Origin: an uncultured bacterium
GTDB lineage: Bacteria > Bacillota > Clostridia > Peptostreptococcales > Anaerovoracaceae
Direction: 5' to 3'
Assembly: GCA_905214195.1 (NCBI GenBank)
Contig: CAJMLH010000009.1
Span: 1-58,123 of the forward strand
DNA: 58,123 nt
This document shows, in pieces, positions 9,422-16,136 of this stretch. How positions within the stretch are numbered: position 1 is the stretch's first letter; every line of letters starts with the position of its first letter. Below the pieces are notes generated by a model that was given only the letters and a program-made list of their open reading frames with translations, was not told where the DNA came from and searched no databases. The position numbers and the translations under genes were made by a program.

Positions 9422-9467
9422 TTTAATCTCCTTCAAATTAAATTTTGGGATTTTTTCTTTTTAATAT

Positions 9468-9533
9468 TTGCACAATGAAACATGTGCAAGATTAAATCGC
9501 TGCGGCAGCACAGCCCATGCCCTGCCGGCCGCA
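9468..9533 (-). other. Structured leader between kdd1 and kamA
   Basis: Two hairpins can form in the minus-strand transcript before kamA. One is GC-rich (9501-9508 with 9522-9533, with a small bulge) and the other is a 7-bp TTGCACA/TGTGCAA stem (9468-9474 with 9483-9489). Neither is followed by a clean U-tract. The GC-rich part stands out from its AT-rich surroundings. It could stabilise the kamA message or lower read-through; no known RNA family is recognised. Confidence 0.5.
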
Positions 9534-9556
9534 CACGATTCAACTAACTTTGTTTT

Positions 9557-10624
9557 TTAGGAATACATTTCTCTGAATAATTCTCTTAAGCCTTCGTGTT
9601 CTCTGAGAACCTGAAGTGTAATTGCTGCGTGGCCCTTTGTGTAACCATTTCCGATGATCATGTTTACATCTTTGCCCACACCTTCTGCTCCTAAAGCTGC
9701 CTTTGTGAAGCTTGTTGCCATTGAGAAGAAGTAAACAGTACCCTCATCCTTACAAGCAAGGATTGAAGCCATTTCTGTGTTTTCAATGTTTACACAGTTG
9801 ATTACTACATCGAACAGTTCGCCGTTAGTTAATTCCATAGCCTTGTTGTACATTCCAACTGCATCTGTAGCATCCAGGTGGAAGTATTCGTCTGCCAGGT
9901 CTAACTTTCTTGCTCTGTCTTCGGATTTCTGTGAACCTGCTGCACATACTACGAGGCCTGTAACTCCTGCTCTCTTCTTTGCTTCATATAAGCAGAGAAG
10001 ACCGGACTTGCCGCCGCCTCCGATGATAAGAACTTTCATGCCTGACTGAACAAGCTTTGCTGCCTGTGCAGGAGCTCCTGCTACATCAAGTGCAGAAAGA
10101 GCAAGACCTTCCGGCATATCATCAGGAAGAACTGCATAAATACCGCTCTGGAACAGGATAGCCTGACCCTTGATGTCAACCTGGTCGATAGCAGGTCTCA
10201 TTTCCAATATTTCTTCTATTACTAATGGAGTCAGTGAAAGTGATACTAAAGTAGCAATCTTGTCACCAACCTTTAAGTCGCCAACATATGCAGGGCCGAT
10301 TTCCTTAACTGTACCTATGAGCATTCCGCCGGAACCTGTCCAAGGATTCTTGTGCTTACCTGCCTTAGCAACGATGTCCAGCATTGTCTTCTTAACTTTT
10401 TCCTGATCTTCAGGAGAGTTTTCGATATCTGCCGGTTTCTTACCGTCACAAGATCTTCTTACGATTTCGGTGAAGGAAGCAGAGTCAACATTAAGAGTCT
10501 TAACATCAATCAGAACTTCGTTATCATAGATTTCCATAGTGTTGTCAATAACATCTGCCGGCTGCGGTAATACTCCCTTTGGAGAAATTACTCTGTGTGT
10601 ACCATAAGGGCATCCTTTTTTCAT
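9557..10624 (-). CDS. kdd: L-erythro-3,5-diaminohexanoate dehydrogenase, copy 1
   Basis: Kdd oxidatively deaminates 3,5-diaminohexanoate to 5-amino-3-oxohexanoate with NAD(P)+. This 355-residue protein has the MDR-like layout: an N-terminal YGTHRVISPKGVLPQP segment, a GSGGMLIG strand, a Rossmann loop VLIIGGGGKSG near residues 199-209, and the GNGYTKGHA C-terminal signature. It is closely similar to the second copy just upstream, and all recognised motifs are intact in both. The start has a strong GAGGAGG site. No sigma-54 promoter was found in the 144-bp gap before it, so it is probably read from the kdd2 promoter, perhaps helped by a weak sigma-A TATAAT at about 10700. Confidence 0.92.
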   Translation of the reverse strand: MKKGCPYGTHRVISPKGVLPQPADVIDNTMEIYDNEVLIDVKTLNVDSASFTEIVRRSCDGKKPADIENSPEDQEKVKKTMLDIVAKAGKHKNPWTGSGGMLIGTVKEIGPAYVGDLKVGDKIATLVSLSLTPLVIEEILEMRPAIDQVDIKGQAILFQSGIYAVLPDDMPEGLALSALDVAGAPAQAAKLVQSGMKVLIIGGGGKSGLLCLYEAKKRAGVTGLVVCAAGSQKSEDRARKLDLADEYFHLDATDAVGMYNKAMELTNGELFDVVINCVNIENTEMASILACKDEGTVYFFSMATSFTKAALGAEGVGKDVNMIIGNGYTKGHAAITLQVLREHEGLRELFREMYS

Positions 10625-10768
10625 TTTATTTTTCCTCCTCGAAAAATGTTTTTTATAATTTTACGCCCGAAAGAGTTTCGAACATAAGTTGCCGTGTTAA
10701 TTATATATCAAAACGTTCTTTTTTTCCATAGGAAATCGCAAATTGTTTTATGAATACAAAATACAAAA

Positions 10769-11806
10769 TTATGCATAAAGCTGTGCAAACAGATTTCTGA
10801 TTCTTTCGTCTTCTCTCAAAATCTGAAGCGCTACATCTGCATGGCCTTTTGTATAACCGTTTCCTATGAGCATCTGTACATCTTTTCCCACACCTTCTGC
10901 TCCTAAAGCTGCCTTTGTGAAGCTTGTTGCCATTGAGAAGAAGTAAACAAGGCCATTGTCCTTAGCTGCCATAATTGACGCCATTTCTGTATTAGGAATG
11001 TTTACTACATTGATTACCACATCTGCCATTTTTCCGTCTGTCAAGTCGTAAATTTCTTCATACATAGCCATTGCATCAGTTGCATTCAGAACTGTGTATT
11101 CGTCTGCAACTCCTACGGACATAGCTCTGTTTATTGACTTTTTAAATCCGTCAACACAGATTACAGTTCCGTTTACTCCAACCTGCTTCTTAGCCTGCCA
11201 GCAGCAAAGTATTCCGGATTTTCCGCCGCCGCCCAGTACTACAACTGTATCTCCCGGCTTGCAGATTTTAGCTGTCTGTGCAGGTGCTCCTGCTACATCA
11301 AGTACGGAAAGAGCCAAAGTCTGTGGTATATCTTTAGGCAGTTTTGCGTAAATACCGCTCTGGAACAAGATAGCCTGTCCCTTAATGTCAACCTGGTCAA
11401 TGTCAGGTCTGATTTCAAGAATCTCATCTATACGCAGTGGTGTCAGTGACAGAGATACTAATGTAGCAATTTTGTCGCCTTTTTTAAGGTCTCCTACATA
11501 ATTAGGGCCTACCTGAGCAACTTTACCTATGAGCATTCCGCCGGAACCTGTCCAAGGATTCTTGTGCTTTCCTGTAGTTTCTACGATATTAAGAATGATT
11601 TTTTCTATTTCAGCTGTGTCGCCGCCTGCTCTTCTTTCGATTTCAGTAAATGAAGCAGAATCTATGTTCAAAGTGTGTACATCGATCAGCACTTCGTTGT
11701 CGAAAATTTCCATATTATTATCAACAACATCTGCCGGCTGTGGCAGCACTCCTTTTGGTTCAATTACACGATGTGTTCCGTAAATGTCTCCTTTTTTGAA
11801 TTCCAT
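10769..11806 (-). CDS. kdd: L-erythro-3,5-diaminohexanoate dehydrogenase, copy 2
   Basis: This second Kdd paralogue has 345 residues and is the first gene of the lysine operon. The Rossmann loop VVVLGGGGKSG and the C-terminal GNGYTKGHA are intact. By eye it matches copy 1 over nearly its whole length; copy 1 has a ten-residue insertion near residue 60. It has an AAAGGAG site and its own sigma-54 promoter about 45 bp upstream. The reason for two copies is unclear: different cofactor (NAD versus NADP) or stereochemical preference, or dosage. A third, degenerate Kdd-like sequence is the N-terminal half of the adjacent regulator, so three related sequences lie in a row. Confidence 0.92.
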   Translation of the reverse strand: MEFKKGDIYGTHRVIEPKGVLPQPADVVDNNMEIFDNEVLIDVHTLNIDSASFTEIERRAGGDTAEIEKIILNIVETTGKHKNPWTGSGGMLIGKVAQVGPNYVGDLKKGDKIATLVSLSLTPLRIDEILEIRPDIDQVDIKGQAILFQSGIYAKLPKDIPQTLALSVLDVAGAPAQTAKICKPGDTVVVLGGGGKSGILCCWQAKKQVGVNGTVICVDGFKKSINRAMSVGVADEYTVLNATDAMAMYEEIYDLTDGKMADVVINVVNIPNTEMASIMAAKDNGLVYFFSMATSFTKAALGAEGVGKDVQMLIGNGYTKGHADVALQILREDERIRNLFAQLYA

Positions 11807-11850
11807 ATACCTTATCTCCTTTATATTAAAATTTATGCCATTTCTTATAG

Positions 11851-11868
11851 AAGCAAAATTTATGCCAA
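11851..11868 (-). promoter_or_regulatory. Sigma-54 promoter of the kdd2-kam-ato operon
   Basis: On the minus strand, TTGGCATAAATTTTGCTT places GG (11866-11865) and GC (11854-11853) exactly ten bases apart, as the -24/-12 consensus requires. The predicted start near 11841 gives a leader of about 35 bases to kdd2. A second AAAATTTATGCCA copy sits at 11828-11840 without a matching GC element. A sigma-54 activator gene is adjacent. Confidence 0.88.
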
Positions 11869-11964
11869 CAATTTGTCATTTGCAAATAACTTCTCCAAAT
11901 CTGCATTTAACATAACTTGTCAAATTATGTCGTATGTGTTGATAATCATATCCGACTTATTTTT

Positions 11965-11980
11965 GAACCGTTTTCGTTTC
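11965..11980. promoter_or_regulatory. Candidate activator-binding palindrome upstream of kdd2
   Basis: The sequence GAACCG-TTTT-CGTTTC is a 6-4-6 inverted repeat with one mismatch. It lies about 97 bp upstream of the -24 element, a usual distance for a sigma-54 enhancer. A perfect version of the same palindrome lies at 14107-14122 before kal. The shared element makes binding by the adjacent regulator likely, though untested. Confidence 0.6.
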
Positions 11981-11985
11981 ACGCA

Positions 11986-12021
11986 AAAATGATGTGAGCC
12001 AATTTGTGTTCACATCATTTT
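11986..12021 (-). terminator. Terminator of the regulator gene
   Basis: A 12-bp stem (11986-11997 with 12010-12021) ends four bases before the stop codon region of the regulator. On the minus strand it finishes in CATCATTTTTGCG, giving a short U-run. It would separate the regulator transcript from the sigma-54 operon downstream. Confidence 0.65.
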
Positions 12022-12024
12022 AAA

Positions 12025-14082
12025 CTATTCTATATTATATTTTTTCTTCTTTCTCACAAGCTGGGTTTGGCTTATTCCTATTGCAGACGCCGCTTTTCTT
12101 GTTGAGCCGTATTTTTCACATGCATATTTTATAATATTTTTTTCATACTCTTCGACAGCGCTTTGCAAATCAATTTCCCCTTCTCCACTATCTACCCGAC
12201 TGTCTAAAATTCCCGTTCCAAACAATTCCGGATGGGTTTCATGCATAACATCTATCAAAGTTATATCTTCTCCCTTTGCGGAAATCATAAGTCGCTGAAC
12301 GGTGTTTTCAAGTTCTCTTATGTTTCCCGGCCATTGCTGCTGCTGCAAATACTCAACTGCGCTATCTGCCATTCCACGCTTCAACCCGAATTTTTCACCA
12401 TATTTGAGCAAAAAATAATTGATAAGCGCAGGTATATCTTCCGGGCGTTCCGCAAGAGGAGGTATCTTGATAGGTACCACATTCAGTCTGTAATATAAAT
12501 CTCTCCTGAACTTACCCTCCTCAACGAATTTTTCAAGATTGCGGTTAGTTGCCGATATTATTCTGACATTGGTTTTGACCGGTGCAGTTCCTCCAACTCT
12601 GTAAAACTCTCCGTCCTGTATGGCTCGTAAAAGCTTGGCCTGCATTTCAAGGGGAAGTTCTCCTATTTCATCAAGAAAAATAACTCCGTTATTTGCAAGC
12701 TCAAAATATCCTTTTTTACCGCCTGCATTTGCTCCTGTAAAAGACCCTTTTTCATAGCCGAAAAACTCAGATTCTATCAAGTTGGGAGAAATAGCGCCGC
12801 AATTGATTTTTACAAAAGCCTGCATCTTTCTGTCGCTGTTTTTTTGTATTATATTTGCGACTTTTTCTTTTCCGACACCGGTATCTCCGAAAATAATCAC
12901 ATTGCAGTCGTACTTTGAAATTTTAATTATATTTTCCAAAACGCTTTGCATAGCCTTGCTTCTAAAAACAAAATCTTCCGCCTGACTTTTTCCCATCAAG
13001 ACACGATTGTAAGGATGATCTTCTTCGTCCGGCTCAACATGTCTTTCCTCTATAAACTCTGCATCTTCAAGGTAATTAGCCATTTTTCTGACTATATCCA
13101 CATCAAATTCATCGTACTCTTCCAGATACCCTTCAGCACTCCTGACTTCTAAGTTCTTGGAAATAGATTCAGTTATATAAAGAGCTATGTTCAGATTATT
13201 TATCAAGTTTGCAAAAAGAACTGTGCCTCCCGGTTTTGTCGCAAGTATATTGACCGTTTCCGCTCCCGGTATTTCCGCACAGTTTACCGAAAGGTCAAAT
13301 AATGATTCGCCTCCTAATTTTTCCACACACTCCATAGGTCTTAAAATATCAAGAAAGTTCACCTCGTCAAACACACTGCTTATCAAGCTGTCCATTCCTT
13401 TTCCCGCAAGTCTGAGGTTCACCCTTTTATCCAAGAGGCATGTTATCTCACAATTTTCTCCCACAGTATCTCTTATGACATAACCGTATAACAAATTTGT
13501 CAACATGCTGTTGCCTACAATCAAGAACTTTTTTTTACCCTTTACAAGCTGATGAAGCCTGTAAAGCGTGCCTGACTGGTCAAAGGCAAACATAAGCATA
13601 TCGACCGGTACATCGTCAGGAGCTTTTACTACCGGAAGACTGCTGTGAACTATGGCATATCCCTTTGCCTCAATCTGATTAAACGCTTTATTTACCGATG
13701 TTATCTCTTCTATATATAATGGCATCGAAGCTGCCGAAGCATTACATATAACTAAATCGCCGACAGCAAGTGATGCACGATTGGTATACTCTTTGCCGAT
13801 TTCTTCCACTGTCCCCATTATCAAACCGCCGGTATCGGTTACGGGATTATGAAGCTTTCCTCGCCTTATCACCATATCCATGATGTTTTGCTTTATTTTT
13901 TTCTCATCATCGTTGGATTCGGTGCAAATCTGCTTGAAACCTGTTCCCTCAAGGTGTATTCTTTTTATAGACACTCTGATTTCATCGGGGTATATATTGC
14001 GCCCATTGTCAAGTTTCCATGCCGAAGTCGGGAGCACATTCTTAGGTTCAAGCACTCTTTTTATTCCATATATTTCAGACAT
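12025..14082 (-). CDS. Sigma-54 activator with a Kdd-derived sensor domain
   Basis: From the ATG at 14082 (AGAGGTG site eight bases upstream) the protein has 685 residues. Residues 1-340 align along their length with Kdd: YGIKRVLEPKNVLP at the start, GGLIMG near 85-90, and a C-terminal SAEGYL where Kdd has GNGYTKG. The Kdd Rossmann loop GGGGKSG is replaced by GNSMLTN near 190-196, so dinucleotide binding and catalysis are probably lost. Residues ~370-600 are the AAA+ domain, with Walker A GDTGVGKE (399-406), GSFTGA (446-451, a variant of GAFTGA) and Walker B VIFLDEIGEL (467-476). Residues ~640-685 are a Fis-type helix-turn-helix. It probably senses a lysine-pathway intermediate and activates the two flanking sigma-54 promoters. 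Confidence 0.92.
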   Translation of the reverse strand: MSEIYGIKRVLEPKNVLPTSAWKLDNGRNIYPDEIRVSIKRIHLEGTGFKQICTESNDDEKKIKQNIMDMVIRRGKLHNPVTDTGGLIMGTVEEIGKEYTNRASLAVGDLVICNASAASMPLYIEEITSVNKAFNQIEAKGYAIVHSSLPVVKAPDDVPVDMLMFAFDQSGTLYRLHQLVKGKKKFLIVGNSMLTNLLYGYVIRDTVGENCEITCLLDKRVNLRLAGKGMDSLISSVFDEVNFLDILRPMECVEKLGGESLFDLSVNCAEIPGAETVNILATKPGGTVLFANLINNLNIALYITESISKNLEVRSAEGYLEEYDEFDVDIVRKMANYLEDAEFIEERHVEPDEEDHPYNRVLMGKSQAEDFVFRSKAMQSVLENIIKISKYDCNVIIFGDTGVGKEKVANIIQKNSDRKMQAFVKINCGAISPNLIESEFFGYEKGSFTGANAGGKKGYFELANNGVIFLDEIGELPLEMQAKLLRAIQDGEFYRVGGTAPVKTNVRIISATNRNLEKFVEEGKFRRDLYYRLNVVPIKIPPLAERPEDIPALINYFLLKYGEKFGLKRGMADSAVEYLQQQQWPGNIRELENTVQRLMISAKGEDITLIDVMHETHPELFGTGILDSRVDSGEGEIDLQSAVEEYEKNIIKYACEKYGSTRKAASAIGISQTQLVRKKKKYNIE

Positions 14083-14106
14083 TTTGTGTTCACCTCTTGT
14101 TTGTAC

Positions 14107-14122
14107 GAACCGTAATCGGTTC
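14107..14122. promoter_or_regulatory. Perfect GAACCG-N4-CGGTTC palindrome between regulator and kal
   Basis: GAACCG-TAAT-CGGTTC is a perfect 6-4-6 inverted repeat. It lies 31 bp upstream of the kal -24 element and 25 bp upstream of the regulator start, so it could serve both activation of kal and autoregulation. A one-mismatch copy precedes kdd2. Confidence 0.65.
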
Positions 14123-14151
14123 ATTTTCTTGTCAATTTCAATGATAACTCA

Positions 14152-14170
14152 TTGGCACACATTTTGCAAT
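14152..14170 (+). promoter_or_regulatory. Sigma-54 promoter of kal
   Basis: TTGGCACACATTTTGCAAT carries GG (14154-14155) and GC (14166-14167) exactly ten bases apart and matches the TGGCAC-N5-TTGCA consensus almost perfectly. The predicted start near 14179 leaves a leader of about 55 bases to kal. Confidence 0.92.
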
Positions 14171-14234
14171 ATATTATTTCGTGAATTCAGATAACTCTAT
14201 GGTTTTATATTTTACATAAAAAGGAGAAAGAAAA

Positions 14235-14627
14235 ATGGCAGAAAAAATTACTTCAACACTGAGATTAAGAATGTCCGCAAAGGACGCTCATTATGGCGGA
14301 AATTTAGTAGACGGAGCTCACATGGTTCACCTTTTTGGTGATGTTGCTACTGAACTCCTCATCAAATGCGACGGAGACGAAGGTCTGTTCTGTGCATATG
14401 ATAATGTAGAATTCCTTGCACCTACATATGCAGGTGACTACATCGAAGCTTACGGTGAAATCACAAAAATCGGAAACACTTCAAGAAAGATGAGCTTTGA
14501 AGCAAGAAAGGTTATCGCTGCAAGACCTGACATCAGCGCATCAGCAGCAGACTTCTTAGAAGAACCAATCGTAGTAGCAAGAGCAACAGGAACTTGCGTA
14601 ACACCTAAAGAATCAAAGAGAAAATAA
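14235..14627 (+). CDS. kal: 3-aminobutyryl-CoA ammonia-lyase
   Basis: This 130-residue hotdog-fold protein matches Kal, which removes ammonia from 3-aminobutyryl-CoA to give crotonyl-CoA. Family features seen are the N-terminal RMSAKDAHYGGNLVDGA segment, with Asp and His in the substrate pocket, and the YAGDYIEAYGE strand. An AAAGGAG site precedes the ATG. It is transcribed away from the rest of the pathway, from its own sigma-54 promoter. In the Fusobacterium cluster kce lies beside kal, but here no kce is present on either side. Confidence 0.93.
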   Translation: MAEKITSTLRLRMSAKDAHYGGNLVDGAHMVHLFGDVATELLIKCDGDEGLFCAYDNVEFLAPTYAGDYIEAYGEITKIGNTSRKMSFEARKVIAARPDISASAADFLEEPIVVARATGTCVTPKESKRK

Positions 14628-14638
14628 TGAAACAACAC

Positions 14639-14965
14639 GGCGATTGACGAGCCGCAGGCGACGGCAGAGCCGATGTGTTTCATTCGCCAAGATTTCCCAA
14701 GAGCGGCTTATGTCTGCGATTGGCTTGAAATCGACGGCGCAGCAGAACTGCGATGATTGGCGAGCCGCCGGGCGGCGAAGCCAGAATCGGAGTATTTCAT
14801 TCGCCAAGATTTCCCAAGAGCAGCTTATGTCTGCGATTGGCTTGAAATCGACGGCGCAGCAGAACTGCGGCGATTGGCGAGCCGCCGGGCGGCGACGGCA
14901 GAGCCGATGTGTTTCATTCGCCAAAACTCACTGCGGGATGTTCGAGCAGCAGGAGTTGACGGCGC
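14639..14965. repeat. Three-copy GC-rich structured repeat, unit ~115 bp
   Basis: Two nearly identical units and a third that diverges after its first half start at about 14642, 14755 and 14872 (periods 113 and 117). The GC content is far above that of the flanks. Each unit has a TTGGCGA/TCGCCAA-type outer inverted repeat, a GCCGCC/GGCGGC palindrome and a second hairpin built from GATTTC/GAAATC, CCAA/TTGG and GCAG/CTGC arms with facing GA dinucleotides. Stop-free frames in both strands produce repetitive low-quality proteins that I do not accept as genes. It looks like an intergenic mobile or RNA repeat (MITE/REP-like), of no family I recognise. Confidence 0.75.
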
Positions 14966-14994
14966 TTTACCTAATATGATAATAAAAATAAGAC

Positions 14995-15023
14995 GGCGGT
15001 TTGAATTTTCAATCCAAACCGCC
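14995..15023 (-). terminator. Hairpin, possible minus-strand terminator
   Basis: A 9-bp stem (14995-15003 with 15015-15023) is followed on the minus strand by GTCTTATTTTTATT, a reasonable U-rich tail. On the plus strand no T-tract follows. It may end transcripts coming from the 15455-15751 gene. Confidence 0.5.
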
Positions 15024-15076
15024 ATCATATGACTACAAATTTGAGTACAAGGTAATTACTAATACATCTTTAAAAT

Positions 15077-15110
15077 AACAGGAAAGCCATTCAACCACGG
15101 CTTTCCTGTT
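15077..15110 (+). terminator. Intrinsic terminator, plus strand
   Basis: A 12-bp stem (15077-15088 with 15099-15110, ten-base loop) is followed by ATTTTTTAG. It is the first strong plus-strand terminator after kal and the repeat block, so the repeat is probably part of the kal transcript. Confidence 0.75.
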
Positions 15111-15166
15111 ATTTTTTAGTTCTCGGTAAAATTTTGTACAGGAACATCATCATATAATCATAATCG

Positions 15167-15192
15167 GAAGAGGCGGCACACGCCGCCTCTTC
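15167..15192. terminator. Terminator-like hairpin, strand uncertain
   Basis: An 11-bp GC-rich stem (15167-15177 with 15182-15192) with a four-base loop has only weak T-rich flanks. It shares the GAGGCGGCACAC core with the terminator at 1394-1420. It lies 21 bp past the stop codon of the gene remnant at 15213-15311 and may be that lost gene's terminator. Confidence 0.5.
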
Positions 15193-15212
15193 ATTATTAA
15201 CCGAGCTTTCTC

Positions 15213-15311
15213 TTATTTAACCATATCAACTATATACACCGTGTCTGTTTCACCAGCTGTTAAACTGTGAACTGTACCCCATTGTAAGACTCGTTGGCTA
15301 AATTTATGATT
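15213..15311 (-). pseudogene. Remnant of a protein C-terminus
   Basis: On the minus strand a 32-codon frame between two stops ends in ...TAGETDTVYIVDMVK and is followed at once by a terminator-like hairpin, as expected for the tail of a lost gene. No start codon with a binding site exists. Upstream, 15312-15454 holds no clear frame, only low-complexity sequence with a tandem pair of 13-bp repeats (15368-15393). I do not recognise the parent family. Confidence 0.3.
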
Positions 15312-15454
15312 TTAAGCGAAATAACCACCAAATGATTGTCGAAGCTCGTCTAAACAAGTCGTAACCTGTCAAAAGTTGTCGTCAAAAGTCGTCATCCAAC
15401 AACAGTCATGTAGCAACAATAGCCATTCGGCAATGTCCTTATTCTCAAGAATCT

Positions 15455-15751
15455 TTATTTTAATATATTCACCACTCTGAATGCTATGGATGCAAACAAC
15501 AGCACCACCGCTACTACGGTCAGCATATTATTCAGCGAAAGTTTAAATTCCTTTTTCTTTATTCGCAGTGCAATCATTACAACGCAAGCGACAAGACATA
15601 AACCACAAAAAGCGCTTGTCAGCAGTACATACTGCTCATCATTTAAAGAAAAGGCTTTTCTTATCAAGGTCATAATCAAAAGTACAATACCAATAAGCAA
15701 AGCAACAATCAATATATTAGGGTGTTTCTTGTCATCATTTGATTTTTTCAT
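15455..15751 (-). CDS. Small integral membrane protein of unknown function
   Basis: This 98-residue protein has a charged Lys/Asp-rich N-terminus and three hydrophobic segments (about residues 13-30, 42-62 and 77-93). It has no conserved motif I can name. The ATG has AGAGGT seven bases upstream and overlaps (ATGA) the stop of a 36-codon upstream frame. A strong sigma-A promoter lies about 140 bp upstream. Genes this small with three membrane spans are common orphan proteins in Firmicutes. Confidence 0.65.
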   Translation of the reverse strand: MKKSNDDKKHPNILIVALLIGIVLLIMTLIRKAFSLNDEQYVLLTSAFCGLCLVACVVMIALRIKKKEFKLSLNNMLTVVAVVLLFASIAFRVVNILK

Positions 15752-15858
15752 AAATTGAACCTCTTTTCATACCTTTGATACAAAGCCGCTTTGCCGTGTC
15801 TGCTATCGGTTTGCCAATCATAGGCTCGGCTGAATAATTCATCTTGAATCCGAGGCAT
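15748..15858 (-). CDS. Short upstream frame translationally linked to the 98-residue membrane protein
   Basis: A 36-codon frame starting at the ATG of 15858 encodes a charged, aromatic-rich peptide beginning MPRIQDELFSRAYDWQ. It ends with a TGA that overlaps the next start as ATGA. It lies wholly inside the leader between the promoter at 15893-15921 and the membrane-protein gene. The binding site GGTGGG is modest. The amino-acid composition looks protein-like, but it could also be the conserved end of a lost gene. Translational coupling or a leader-peptide role is inference. Confidence 0.4.
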   Translation of the reverse strand: MPRIQDELFSRAYDWQTDSRHGKAALYQRYEKRFNL

Positions 15859-15892
15859 TGCGCCCACCGTATATTTGTTATTTATATATCAC

Positions 15893-15921
15893 ATCATACT
15901 CTCCCCTGCTGTTCCTGTCAA
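15893..15921 (-). promoter_or_regulatory. Sigma-A promoter for the small membrane protein
   Basis: TTGACA (15921-15916) and TATGAT (15898-15893) are separated by exactly 17 bases on the minus strand. The leader of about 135 bases contains the 36-codon frame. Confidence 0.75.
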
Positions 15922-15956
15922 CTTACTCATCCCATACTGTAAAATCAAAATTTCTC

Positions 15957-15985
15957 TGTACAAACATGTTTTGAAGTGTTATAGT
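15957..15985 (+). promoter_or_regulatory. Possible sigma-A promoter of the pantothenate operon
   Basis: TGTACA (15957-15962), 17 bases, then TATAGT (15980-15985). The -35 is imperfect. It would give a leader of about 145 bases before panG; I recognise no riboswitch or T-box in that leader. Confidence 0.35.
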
Positions 15986-16136
15986 AATATGCGGATAGCA
16001 TTCGAAGCAAGCTGTACCACATATAAATTTAATATTTTTTATCAACACTTTCGGGCTGTATCAACAATTAGAACAGCACTGAGAAAAGAGATTGCCTTTA
16101 TGCGTCCCTCTTTACAAAATACGGGAGGTGATGTAT

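Noticed and set aside
10625..10768. A third sigma-54 promoter before kdd1
   Set aside because: No GG-N10-GC pair with a TGGCAC/TTGCA context is present on the minus strand in this gap.
14639..14965. CRISPR array
   Set aside because: The repeats are ~115 bp and contiguous, with no short spacers and no cas genes.
14613..15032. Several open frames on both strands of the GC-rich repeat encoding repetitive Arg/Cys-rich proteins
   Set aside because: They follow the DNA repeat period, exist in multiple frames and both strands, and have no ribosome binding site; stop-free frames are expected in such GC-rich sequence.
1394..15192. The similar GC-rich hairpins at 1394-1420 and 15167-15192 as ends of a transposon
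   Set aside because: They share only the hairpin core, enclose essential pathway genes with no transposase and show no target-site duplication; terminators explain them better.
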